Of a stretch of DNA of 64,000 bases, positions 46,501 through 56,538 are shown piece after piece (the first letter of the stretch is position 1; every line of letters starts with the position of its first letter). A program made the position numbers and the translations under genes. The stretch covers positions 62,001-126,000 of the forward strand of contig JARGSG010000107.1 of NCBI GenBank assembly GCA_030374805.1. The letters are read 5' to 3'. The notes below the pieces were generated by a model that worked only from the letters and a program-made list of their open reading frames with translations, was not told the DNA's origin and did not search any database. Origin of the DNA: Gracilaria gracilis (lineage: Eukaryota; Rhodophyta; Florideophyceae; Gracilariales; Gracilariaceae).

Positions 46501-46656
46501 ATCTTCCTCTCGCATCGTCGACGCATAGTGATCAAGGATGGCGAGACACGCGGTGAGAAGCTCAGCCCCAGAACCGAACATTTTGCCAACCTTCATGTCG
46601 GATGTCGGAGGTGCCGGTGACGGTGACTTAGACCTGGATGTGGTTGCGGCACCCAT
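43519..46656 (-). pseudogene. G1: DNA methyltransferase (DPPY) joined to SET domain
   Basis: ATG at 46656 (MGAATTSRSKS). The N-terminal ~500 codons have no known domain and end in an acidic linker (EIHDDDDEQLE). The methyltransferase has VQLVPMDPPYN (DPPY at 45121-45132), then LLSRLLRPGGHFVIFYALEQ. Downstream come PRALLKELISRFSQPGDTVV and DLFAGPFSTSMACMELQ with FVGCELDPDCFAHAR (44440-44600). DPPY before FxGxxx(T) is the permuted beta-class order of N6-adenine/N4-cytosine methylases. The same frame runs on into a SET domain: AGVGVFTTRHFIKNEEICFFY (near 44050), INDPKYMEG, then GEELFADYEMEYTWG (43570-43611). Breaks include TGA at 45178, TAA at 44253 and a few frame changes. No ATG sits at the SET start, which favours a fusion. 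The second copy keeps the SET end. Confidence 0.72.
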
Positions 46657-47032
46657 TTTAAACAATAACGGGGGGCTGTATTATGAATACGGAAGGAGAA
46701 CGAGAGCGGTCGTGAGAAAACAGATCATTGATATCGGCAGCGGACGGCGAGGGCGAACGGACGGAAGCTGACGACAGATGGCAGCGAACGAGAGATGAGT
46801 GCGGATGGTAGACGGGAGCGGACGGCAGACGGCTGTGAAACTAGCGATGTGAAGGAGAAGTTCAGACGCCAAAACGGTACCAGAACTCTGAAGTAGAGGA
46901 GTAGAAGAAAATTGGGCGATGTTAGGGGGGCTTATGCGGTGATAAACAGTTATAAAGGAAGGCAGGGATGAGAGGGGGGTGCGGTAATTTCTAGATATGG
47001 AAGTATAGGCGAAGTTATAACTTGCGGCTCTC
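46657..47032. promoter_or_regulatory. Upstream region of the MTase-SET gene / right side of G1
   Basis: On the minus strand 46725-46840 carries about seven loose repeats of CCGTC(C/T)G(C/T) (plus strand GGCAGCGGACGG-like). They lie 70-180 bases upstream of the MTase start and could be binding sites or subterminal repeats of the transposon. No inverted terminus could be assigned. Confidence 0.4.
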
Positions 47033-48855
47033 CGGACAGCGGTCCGTGGTGCAGTGGCGCTGCATCACGGCTTAGATGAAGTGCCACTCGAGGCGGTCTG
47101 CTTTCCATGCGCCGTGGGAGAAAAATTAAAACAAAATTTAATTTTTCGGACAGCCGTCCGGGATGGAGTGGCGCTTCATCACGGCACTGATGAAGCGCCA
47201 ATCCACCCCGGACCGCTGTCCACGCGCCGTGGCTGATGAAGCTGGACGACACCTCGGACCGCTGTCCACCCGAAAAAAAATAATTTCCACCTTGACAGCG
47301 GCCCCCTCGCGACTGGCGCTTGTTTGAAATGTGACGCCGCGTGTACTTAAGCACCTTCGCTCTCCTGCAAACCGCATCGGTAAGCACCACGCTCTGTACC
47401 TCCCCGTTACGGTTTCTAGGGATCTCTTTTTCTCCTGTCACAACCAAGTGATCCTCTCGGTTGTGACAGAAGAAGAACATATCGCCGGAAACTGCATAAG
47501 GGAGGTGCTTTTTCCGTCCTCGTTCTGCTGGGCGGACGTAGTGGCGTACAAGGTACGTTCGACAATTTTGTTCGTTTTCTGTGAATCGTACTAACTGACG
47601 TACTCTTCTATTTTCCATGCTATTGCGTATTCAAGCCAGAGTCACCGGACACAGTGTATGCCACTTCTGCATCCTTGCTTTACTCAGAACATTCGGAAGT
47701 GTTTGAGCTGGCCGTGATGGTCGAGTACGATTATTTGAGTAGTTCAACACATGTAATCGGCTTTGGCTTTGACGGCCAGCTCAATCACTGTTGGACTGTG
47801 GTTATTTAGTAGACCGACTAGATTAGACTGTGTTAGGTCGAACTATCGAAAGTGGTTGAGCTACCGGTCATATTGGACTACGATTATATGAGTTGTTCAA
47901 CTCAGATAATCGTGTTTAGCCATGACTGATATTTCAATCACTGAAGAAGAATAGTCCCCAATATAGTCACTAGAAGAAGGTCGTGGCCAGTGATGAGTTC
48001 TTCTTCTCCGACAACCACATAATGCTCGTGGTTCTCGCAAAGCGGGTATTCATTATCGGTCACGACCTTGGGCGCTACAGGAAAATCTATTCATATAAAG
48101 TTAGAGAAAGTAGTCGTTAAAACTACCTTCTTCGATTTGATAGGATGTACCCTTACGTCCTCCCCTCATTATAAGAAGATGCAGGGCTTTAAATTTTCAT
48201 AAAAGAATCATAAGTGGAAACCGTCGTCGACAGCGGTCCGAGATGTCGTCCAGCTTCATCGGCCACGGCGCGTAGACAGCGATCCGGGGTGGAGTGGCGC
48301 TTCATCACGGCACTGATGAAGCGCCACTCCACCCCCGGACCGCTGTCCGAAAAATTAAATTTCGTTTTCGCGTAAACAGCGGTCTGGGGTGTCGTCCAGC
48401 TTCATCAGCCACGGCACATGGACAGCGGTCGGGGGTGGAGTGGCGCTTCATCAGTGCCATGATGAAGAGCCACTCCACCCCAGACCGCTGTCCGAAAAAT
48501 TAAATTTTGTTTTCGCGTGGACAGGGGTCCGAGGTGTCGTGCAGCTTCATCAGCCACGGCGCGTGGATAGCGGTCGGGGGTGGAGTGGCGCTTCATCAGT
48601 GCCGTGATGAAGCGCCACTCCACCCCTGACCGCCGTCCGAAAATATAAATTTTGTTCTCGCGTGGACAGCGGTCCGAGGTGTCGTCCAGCTTCATCAGCC
48701 ACAATCAGCCGTCCGAGGTGTCGTCCAACTTCATCGGCCACTGCGCATGGACAGCGGTCCGGGGTGGTGTCGCGCTTGACAGCGGTCCGGGGTGTTGTGG
48801 CGCTTCATCAGGACACTGATGAAGCGCCATTCCATCCCGGACCGCTGTCCACGCA
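47033..48855. mobile_element. Foldback-like element with palindromic subrepeats
   Basis: Two arms built from the same ~145-bp unit lie in opposite orientation, 47033-47271 and 48230-48855, around a ~960-bp centre. Each unit has a ~46-bp half (GACAGCGGTCCGAGGTGTCG...GCCACGGCGC), a ~77-bp palindrome (GACAGCGGTCCGGGGTGGAG... and its complement) and an AT-rich spacer (AAAAATTAAATTTTG). The right arm has about four units, the left about two. Inverted arrays of subrepeats with unequal lengths are the hallmark of foldback transposons. No transposase is visible; no target duplication is certain. Confidence 0.68.
47272..48229. other. Centre of the foldback element: chain of hairpins
   Basis: No coding frame. 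A perfect stem CTGTCACAACC (47435-47445) pairs with 47459-47469. TTGAGCTGGCCGT near 47703 pairs with ACGGCCAGCTCAA near 47776. AAGGTCGTGGCC near 47976 pairs with the GGTCACGACCTT block near 48058-48071. A ~150-bp unit around 47698 recurs diverged at 47852 (GGTTGAGCT, ACGATTAT.TGAGT.GTTCAAC). Confidence 0.55.
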
Positions 48856-49135
48856 GAAAACTTAACGGACGCAATTCATTTATTTTTTCCTGCTAAACTG
48901 GGTGCCTTTATTCTATAGGTATGCGTACGTAGTAGTTATGACAATCATTTAACTTTCTAAATAACGCGATAGTGAATTTTAAAACGGGAAATACGGAACG
49001 CCTTGAGTTCAATCCTATATTGAGCGGGGGTAGTGTTCGGTCAGGAAGTGAAGGCAACGAACGTGATTGAGAAAGGAACGTCCACTATACGTTCTCGTGA
49101 GCATTTCCGACGGTCTTAATCCGGGTTTCGAATTG
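48856..49135. other. Spacer, nothing recognised
   Basis: AT-rich DNA between the foldback element and MITE copy 1, without a coding frame or recognisable RNA. Confidence 0.5.
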
Positions 49136-49512
49136 TTTGATATATTTGAAGCAGAATTTTTAAGGTTTTGATACAATTCAGATACGTTTTTAGTATATTG
49201 TTGAATTAGATATCATATTTGAGTGATTCTCACGAACGTTCTTGATATGCATCTGATGTATTTAGGGTATAATTTTGAGGGAGATCTGATATGACAAATT
49301 TCAAAATATATCGCACTTTTATCGGAAATGTAGAACGTAGTACCAAAGATATATCACATATATATCAGTTTCACTTCTGGAATATATCGAAGGTTATCGA
49401 AAATGTTTCCTTTCTAAATATCTTTCATATCTGTACGATAAAGTTTCATTCTAATCCTACGTCCTGCAGAGATATCATATCAATATCCAACCTGTATCAC
49501 AGATTTCCAATG
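49136..49512 (+). repeat. MITE copy 1 (left end missing)
   Basis: Matches copies at 55114-55524 and 55878-56288 from GATATATTTGAAGCAG to AGATTTCC. The left ~40 bases including the terminal repeat are absent, and the right terminus is altered. Confidence 0.8.
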
Positions 49513-49890
49513 GGCTTTGCTGATCTGAATCCTATAGTGGATCCAGGTTGTCCGAAGAGTGATGGCGCACTATCGACAATCTCACATCTTTGCATATCCT
49601 CGGGAATCGACCTGGTCCTAGAGAAGCTCGACTGCGAACCATTTCTTCATGGTTTCGGGGAATCTTGCAAGGATGCTGCCCTGGCATTTGCAATGTGGAA
49701 GTTCTCGAGCAAGGATGAGAACGGAGTTTAATTTCAGATCCGCTTCTACGTAACTCAAGGTACCGGCCCCCTTCTTCTGGGAAACGATATCCTTTCCCGT
49801 TCCAACATCCTCGGAGGCTCGAATGAGATTCGCATTCTTCCCGGGATTGTGGATAGTGATGAAGAACCTGTGATACTCAGAACGTACCAT
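49513..49890 (+). pseudogene. D: protease-like region
   Basis: FADLNPIVDPGCPKSDGA, FLHGFGESC and LLLGNDILSRSNIL parallel element B, including the Asp-Pro-Gly-Cys loop. Fossil, 5' end missing. Confidence 0.6.
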
Positions 49891-50990
49891 GCAGGATCTG
49901 ATCTGGAAAGGCGCACACGCCGGCTACTTGTTCCATCCACAACTGCGTCGATGAAGTCCTTCTTGACCAGCAGAAAGAAAGATCCCGTGAATACGGACCT
50001 CATCCACAACCAAGAGCGATTCGCCAAGCGCTTCCACCTCTACACGCACCTTCGCCCAAGAGACATGAAAAGAATATGCGGCCGCACCGGAGTGCTAACA
50101 AGAACCCTTGAAGCCCTGCTCCAAGCAGCCTTTGAATCTTGCACGGCCTGCGCAAGCACAGATAGACCTCTCACATTGCGAAAAGTCTCCTTTGCGTGCC
50201 TCTTGAAAGAGTTTAATGAACACGTTCAAGTAGACTTCATGTTCTCGGACGAACTCGGCAACCTTCCCATCCTCCACATTACGGATGCAGCCACGGGCTT
50301 GTCAGCAGCATGGCTCTCTTTCTATAGAAACATGTAGGAGGCAGTCAAGAACTTCACTACTCATGGGATTCTGGTGCTTGGTCCTCCTGCAGAGGTATCT
50401 GCCGATCCAGAGTTCGACTGCCATGAATACAGAGCAATGTGTGTCTCCCACGACATTACCTTTGCACCAAGGCCCGCTCGTCGGCATAACAAACCCGGAA
50501 TAGTCGAGTTCTCCAACGAAGCAATCCGTTACGTCATCCAACGTCTTGTCAAAGACAAGAAGTACACAGCGCAGAGGTGGCAGCAGTCTCCGTCCGACCA
50601 AGAAATCGTCTCCAAAGCAGCTTTCTTGATGAACATTCTTCTAGGATCCAAGTTCCTCTCCAGATTCGAGCTTGCACGGGGATACAGGCCCGCGCTTTCC
50701 GTCCTTCTAAATACGGAAGTCGCGCAGGAAATAATAGCTGCATACCACGAAAGGTCGGCTCGCCACGCATTGCATGTATTCCTCCGTACAAAAGATGTCA
50801 AGCACATGCACAAGACCCTGCTCCTTCCAGGGACGCCGGTCTACTTCTTCAAAAAAGTAACCAAAAGAGGCCAATGGTACCCAGGCTTTGTGAAAGAGGT
50901 CTATGAGCATTACGCCATAATCTCCTCTACAAAGAACCTCAAAGGCTAAACCTACACGGTAGCGTACGAGGACCTTCGCATTCGGCCAAA
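49890..50990 (+). pseudogene. D: integrase region
   Basis: RFHLYTHLRPRDMKRICG opens it. HVQVDFMFSDELGNLPILH, VSADPEFDCHEYRAMC and RRHNKPGIVEFSNEAIRYV supply the DDE core. GQWYPGFVKEVYEHYAII forms the C-terminal block. Fossil. Confidence 0.78.
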
Positions 50991-51289
50991 GTCCGGTCTA
51001 CTAGAAGACATTGAACGCATAGAGCTTGGATGGAGTAATATCCCTGAGGACACCCGCTTGTTACCTGAGTCACCCGATCAGGAGGACGAAACCTCCGCAC
51101 CCTCGGAGCACTTTCTCGTTAAAATAACTGACAAGGCCCCGCTGCTAGAAGATGACCTCCATCTCGACTCAGATTTCTCGGAATGGAACGACCACACTTC
51201 CAGCTCAGCGTTCTTAGCTAAAGCCAATGTCGTGCGCCCCTTCAACATGCCGTGAAAAGACATCGGTGAGGCCATCTTGCTGAAACAAA

Positions 51290-52190
51290 CTTCACCTCAC
51301 GCATCCCTGAAGTCCACCAAACAGGCCATACTCCGACACTTCTGCAAACAGTTCGGGAATGACACCCTTTTCGAACAAAAGCTCCAATGCGCGCCCAGGT
51401 GGCTTCTAGACGAAGCAATAGCGAATTAAAAGAAATGCTATGCAGAGCGTGGCGCGTATAAAGCCCTTTCAGTACGATCTCTTCCCAAAAACGCGAACCT
51501 CATCTCGTCGCACCATTTCTTTGTAATTAAGCACGACGGCGAGAGCAACACTCTAAAGCTGAAGTGCCGCCTCGTCCCACACGGCAACAAAGACCTGGAA
51601 AAGGACAGGTTTCGTACCGACTCCTCCACCACTCAATTCGCAACAATCCGTCTTGTTCTTTTTTTAGCAGCACTTTTCCACTTGAACATAGCATCCCTCG
51701 ATATCGAATCTGCGTACCTTCAAGCGTGAGAGCCTAAAAGGGATATAAACATGCGCCCACCGAAGGGATAGAGGCCGTATATTGACGAAGTTTGGAAACT
51801 CCCAGCCCTTTCATATGAACTTGTAGAGTCAGGAAGACTCTGGCAACTGTGCGTTGAAGAATGGCGCATTGACTCTGGGTTCAGGGCAGTTCCAGGAATA
51901 CCCCAACTCTTCATACTTTGAAAGTCCGGGATGCCGGTTCTAATGCTTGCGAAAGTAGTCGACGACATGATCCTTGCAGGAAACCCTGCTCGTTTCCAAC
52001 AATTTCGGAACGAAATGTCGGATAAGTTTGACGTAGGACGGTTTAACGACGGACACGGTATCGTCTTCAACCGCCTATTCATCAAGCAGCTTCCCGACTT
52101 CTCAATCACCTTAAGCATGCAAGAATTCCTTTCTTCGATCAAACATATTCAACTGTCACACACACGCAGGAAGGGAAACGATGCCAAGTG
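51290..52190 (+). pseudogene. D: reverse transcriptase region
   Basis: SVRSLPKNANLISSHHFFVIKHDGE, ASLDIESAYLQA and KVVDDMILAG (about 51955-51985) with DVGRFNDGHGIVFNRLFI are the same copia RT blocks as in B. Fossil. Confidence 0.8.
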
Positions 52191-52945
52191 TACTGGCGAA
52201 GAGTTAAGGCAGTTCCGGACCTAACGGGGAAATTGAACTTTCTTGGACACGGAACACTTCCCCAAGCCTCTATAGTTGCAAGCAAACGACAGCAACATGT
52301 GGCACACCTCAAAGTGTCTCACAGCCGCCAGCTTAACCAAGCTCTGGCTCATGTGAAATTCCTATCGCTGACACTCCTTTGCAGAGCAGGTGCACGTCCA
52401 TTTTCCGCCAACTCATTCCCAGTTCACGTTCTGGCATTCAGCGACGGAGCTAACTCCTATGGGCAAACCAAATCATTGTGTGGGCTCTCCTTCAATGAGA
52501 ACAATCAAATGAATTTCCACGTCGTTGACTGGAGCAGCTCTAAACAAAGCAGAATATCCTTCTCCTGTGCCGTTGCGGAAATAATTGCAGCAGCCCATAC
52601 AGCGAACCGAGCCATCCACCTCGCAGAGACATTGCCTCTGATATTGGATCAGACAGGAAGAGCAAGAAAACCTAACCTCCGAATGCTTGTAGAATCATAT
52701 GGTCTGTATAGTACCATCTCTACTCTGCACGAACAGAGAGATTTTCGTTTGCGCCATACTGTCGCTCGTCTGCGTGATTCGTTCGAGTCCCACGAGATAA
52801 ACTCACTCGAATGTATCCCTGGTCCCAAAACCCCACGGACTCTCTTACAAAAATTAACCCGCACGGATTCAGAAAGCTTAACAACATCCTCAACGATGGA
52901 GTGCTTCCTCAGGACGTTTTAGATTCCAGAGATTTGGCTTAAATG
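52190..52945 (+). pseudogene. D: RNase H region
   Basis: LTGKLNFLGHGTLPQASIVAS, LAFSDGANSYGQT, VDWSSSKQSRISFSCAVAEIIAAAH and SLECIPG correspond to copia RNase H. It ends just before the convergent antisense gene. Confidence 0.8.
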
Positions 52946-52959
52946 TACCTCTCCACCTC

Positions 52960-54350
52960 ATTTCTTCTTTAACTTGCGCGCAAATTTCCGCGCTCTGCGG
53001 TGGGAACCACTCGTAGACTTCTTGTTACATCTCTTTGCCTCTTTCACTTCCCGTATTTCGAGAACCCTCTCGAAATTGCAGGGATCCCCAAGCAGCACAG
53101 GACTGCTTGCCTGCACATAAGAAGAGGATATTGCTCTACTGCATCAAGAATCAACTGACGACGAGCGTCAATGCAAACAATATGATCTACGTTACGCCCT
53201 CGTAGTCGAACGAGGTATACCCCGCACTTTCGCGACACCAGCCACTGTACTTTGAACTTCCATTGTCGGATATCAATGTGCACCCTTTCAAGCACAACAT
53301 CTTTCATATGCTCATTCGTCCACGCTGCCCCAGTGCTGAACGATAGCATGAGAGGCAATACCGGCTTCAGCACTTTCTGGTCTGCATAATCGTCATTAAT
53401 CACCACAGCAACAGCGTTCGCTATCGATGCCTGCAGACACACATCGTTTGTGTTGCATACGAGCATTCTTTCCTTCTTCTGTAGGAAAGCTGTTGTATGC
53501 GTTGTTGCTTCTCGGGCACCGGGACTTGAAACCCGTACAGGGACCATAGGATTCTCAGTGCAATAAGTGTCAAGCGCATCAATCACAAGCGGCCCCGCCT
53601 TCGCCTTCATTTTCCACGAGTCGATGAGAGAATCATACTCCAAAGTGCAGCTTCTTCCACCATTCTATAGCCCCTGACAACTCAGGGCATTAGCCCATCC
53701 CACGCCACCCAATGTGTGCAACTGCACTTCGTGCCATCCCCATACGGGCTCATCGTATTTACGCGCGTAATATCGCGGGCCCTCCACACGTTGGACTCCG
53801 TCACGTGACCGAAGTACGGTGTCATTCGCTACTAACATTACTGCGTCAACTGCCCACTCCTCTCCAGAGCTGGCGTCGAAATATAAGCCGAGGCGCTCCG
53901 CGTCGTCATGACCTAGACTTCTACCAGGCTAATCGCGGCACCAATCTGCAATCGACCTCCCCGCAAATCGTTGAAACTGATCGAGACGCATTGTCTTGTC
54001 ACTACCTTCGCAGTGCTCCACACGGAACCAGACACCCCCATTTACATCTGCTCGTTTGATGCTAACAATTGCTGGCAAAACCCATTCATCGCGTTCATGT
54101 TGCTGATCGACAGGCCAAACGGAGGTGTACACGATTCGTCGCTTTCAGCCCAACCGCCGACGGCGTGATTTCACAATTTCGTTCTAACCTTTGTGGGGAG
54201 CAAGCTCCCTTACACCCTCTCTTTTCTTCGGTTGATACCCTCCAACACGCCGCAGAACCGGCCTCTCGATCGTGACAGTTTTATCCCTCCTTCCGTCGGA
54301 TTCGTTTTCGCAAAGGCTACATATGCACACAAGTTCGCAACGGCATCCGC
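52960..54350 (-). pseudogene. D: antisense accessory gene (counterpart of B's)
   Basis: The longest intact stretch is 53044-53643 (about 199 codons, minus): PMVPVRVSSPGARE, DVCLQASIANAVAVV (53413-53445), GVYLVRLRGRNVDHIVCID (53167-53215), LILDAVEQYP. Upstream come RVEGPRYYARKYDEPVWGW (about 53725-53800) and the chromo-like AIVSIKRADVNGG...RVEHCEGS with FAGRSIADWC (53930-54090). The C-terminal tail is Lys/Arg-rich. Every block aligns to the antisense region of B at protein level, whereas the plus-strand translations do not. Cys-His-Asp order is compatible with a papain-fold peptidase. Broken fossil; function is inference. Confidence 0.68.
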
Positions 54351-54816
54351 GACTTGCGTGAAAACGCGCAGCTTTCTCGCCATAAGCGCTACCGCGACGT
54401 ACAAAACAACTTTGAGACATTGTGTTTCGTCGCCGCTTTCACTCCGCAACAAATCGAAGCTGTATTTGTGTGCCGGCCCCGCCCGATCAGTAAATCTGTG
54501 GACGAGCAACACCAAGGTGTCCCGACGCCAAAGCCCCACCCGATCAATGGATCGGTAGACTTAGCGTGGAACAGACCTGTCGTAGACGGCTGAGAATGAT
54601 CAGGACGAACGATCTACAATGTCGCGCGCAGCGGTGCCGAAATAGTTCCCTTGCGCCGGCGACCTTGGCACTGGCTGTGCTGGTCCAGGTCGCACCACTA
54701 ACCCGCGCGCAACCTACCGACATTTTACTGTTTGCTCAGATCTGCCGCACGACGTTATTCTACCGATCATGGTTTGGTCGACAACATCTACCGCAGTTCC
54801 TAGCAAACGGAAGAGA
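54351..54816 (+). other. D: region between antisense gene and 3' LTR
   Basis: No recognised coding. It ends with AAACGGAAGAGA, a candidate polypurine tract before TGTCCTAGAC. It should contain the promoter of the antisense gene. Confidence 0.45.
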
Positions 54817-55113
54817 TGTCCTAGACTCACAACCTGTCAGCCAGCCGAAGGCCGGCCGCGGTCCTTGCTGGAGCCCCCTCTTTGGCTAGCGCACACTCCG
54901 CGCGCCTACCTCTAGATTGTTCCATAGAGGTCGCGCTGCTCCGAAAGATCTCGGCTATAAGCCGGGGGAATACATACCCAATAAAGGGGTCTGCTAGGGA
55001 CGACCAGCAGACCCGGGGAAGAGGCAGGAGCCAGAGAGAGACCTTTGAAGACTCCGCCTTTCTTGCTCTCCGGTTCTTTTCCTGCCCGCGCGCGCCCCCT
55101 CCAGATACCCTCC
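54817..55113 (+). repeat. D 3' LTR
   Basis: Starts TGTCCTAGAC after the purine tract. AATAAA at 54980-54985 is followed by a hairpin (GGGTCTGCT 54987-54995 with AGCAGACCC 55006-55014) and a GAGGCAGGAGCCAGAGAG box, the same order as in the LTR of B. The right end merges with MITE copy 2. Confidence 0.68.
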
Positions 55114-55524
55114 CAGTGGAAATCTGAGATACACATGTGATCTGAGTTGGATATATTTGAAGCAGAATTTTTAAGGTTATGACACAATTCAGATACGTTT
55201 TTAGTATATTGTTGAATTAGATATCATATTTGGGCGAGTCTCACGAAAGATCTTGATATGGATCTGATGTATTGAGGGTATAATTTTGAGGGAGATCTGA
55301 TATGACAAATTTCAGAATATATCGAACTTTTATCGGAAATGTAGGAAATAATACCAAAGATATATCACATATATATCAGTTCCACTTCTGAAATATATCA
55401 AAAGTTATCGGAACTGTATCCTTTCTAAATATCTTTCATATCTGTACGATAAAAGTTTCATTCTAATCCTATGTCCTGCAGAGATATCATATCAATATCC
55501 AACCTGTATCAGAGATTTCCACTT
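55114..55524 (+). mobile_element. MITE copy 2
   Basis: About 411 bp, AT-rich, ends CAGTGGAAATCT/AGATTTCCACT with subterminal GTTGGATAT/ATATCCAAC inverted repeats. CAGTGG-type termini are seen in hAT elements, but an 8-bp target duplication is not evident. Confidence 0.75.
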
Positions 55525-55877
55525 GGCATTCCAGCAACACGATGCAGCAGCCTGCCCCACACACACCAGCCCTCTGGGCCGCTACAGGCATTTTGATGAC
55601 GTAATAGGGTAATTGTTTAGGAGGTCGTGTCCAGGGGAAGTCTGGGACAAAACCAAAAACAACGCTATCATAATTTATAGCAAAAATGCATTATATCTCA
55701 AGTAGTCGCGGCACGGCTTGCGGACCGTAGCCTCGCAAGAGAACGGCTAGTTGCTCGAGATTTCTTTAATTGCCTCCATCGAACAACGGAGTTTCGAAGC
55801 CACTCCTGATGAAGATGCTTCTGTCGCTCAGCCTCCTCGCGTTCGAGTCGCTTGCGCTCTGCCTCCTTCTCCTTGCA
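55525..55877. other. Spacer between inverted MITE copies
   Basis: 353 bp of mixed composition ending in a CT-rich run (CTTGCGCTCTGCCTCCTTCTCC). No gene recognised. Confidence 0.5.
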
Positions 55878-56288
55878 CAGTGGAAATCTGTGGTACAGGT
55901 TGGATATTGATATGATATCTCTGCAGGACGTAGGATTAGAATGAAACTTTTATCGTACAGATATGAAAGTTATTTAGAAAGGATACAGTTCCGATAACTT
56001 TTGATATATTCCAGAAGTGGAACTGATATATATGTGATATATCTTTGGTACTATTTCTTACATTTCCGATAAAAGTGCGGTATATTCTGAAATTTGTCAT
56101 ATCAGATCTCCCTCAAAATTATACCCTAAATACACCAGATCCATATCAAGACCTTTCGTGAGACTCACCCAAATATGATATCTAATTCAACAATATACTA
56201 AAAACGTATCTGAATTGTATCATAACCTTACAAATTCTGCTTCAAATATATCCAACTCATATCACATGTGTATCTCACATTTCCACTG
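55878..56288 (-). mobile_element. MITE copy 3 (inverted)
   Basis: Same ~411-bp sequence as copy 2 on the opposite strand; both ends keep CAGTGG/CCACTG. Together copies 2 and 3 form a 411-bp inverted repeat around a 353-bp spacer. Confidence 0.77.
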
Positions 56289-56538
56289 GGGAAGCTAACA
56301 AGTAGAAAAACCCTCTACGTCTTTCTGCTGATCTTTGCTTATCTTTTCTATGGTCGGTCTCGCTCGTCTCCGCCATTTGCCTTGCGACCAACGCCGCAAT
56401 AAAAAGTGCTACGCCAGGTATAAGCCCAGGTTTATATTTCTCAAAAACGATTTTACCAACCGATCTTTCGATGTTTTAGCCCAAAGGAGAGCTTTAGAAG
56501 TATCTATGTGACGTTCAACGTTAGATAAAAACCATATG
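56289..56538. other. Spacer, nothing recognised
   Basis: Unique-looking DNA between MITE copy 3 and the left end of G copy 2; no coding frame recognised. Confidence 0.5.

Larger units (their letters stand above)
36976..46900. mobile_element. DNA transposon G, copy 1 (transposase + accessory + MTase-SET)
   Basis: The left boundary is where homology with copy 2 (56539 onward) begins: GTCGGTGTTATCGGAATGC. Contents: a Plavaka/KDZ-like transposase on + (about 37.5-40.17 kb), then convergent minus-strand genes for a basic/coiled-coil accessory protein (40325-43047) and a DNA methyltransferase-SET protein (43519-46656). No LTR, RT or capsid signature is seen. The right end is set only by the start of foldback DNA near 47033 and is uncertain. 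No terminal inverted repeat could be matched by eye. Copy 1 lacks ~570 bp of transposase that copy 2 keeps. Confidence 0.68.
49513..55113 (+). mobile_element. Ty1/copia element D, 5'-truncated
   Basis: Same lineage as B. It starts abruptly at the protease, then integrase, RT, RNase H, an antisense accessory gene and a 3' LTR beginning about 54817. The 5' LTR and gag are absent; MITE copy 1 abuts the left end and MITE copy 2 the right end. Without paired LTRs its age cannot be estimated. It is broken at several places. Protein-level similarity to B runs through every part, but DNA similarity is low, so it is a distinct family. Confidence 0.82.

Noticed and set aside
36976-46900. G as a Polinton or other capsid-bearing element
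   Set aside because: No polymerase B, packaging ATPase or capsid signature; the nuclease blocks point to a cut-and-paste DNA transposon.
48230-48855. CRISPR array
   Set aside because: Units are long palindromes with AT spacers that are themselves repeated, and an inverted partner array lies at 47033; fits a foldback element in a eukaryote.
55114-56288. One larger transposon with 411-bp terminal inverted repeats
   Set aside because: A lone third copy at 49136 and complete termini on each arm suggest two independent MITE insertions; no outer target duplication seen.
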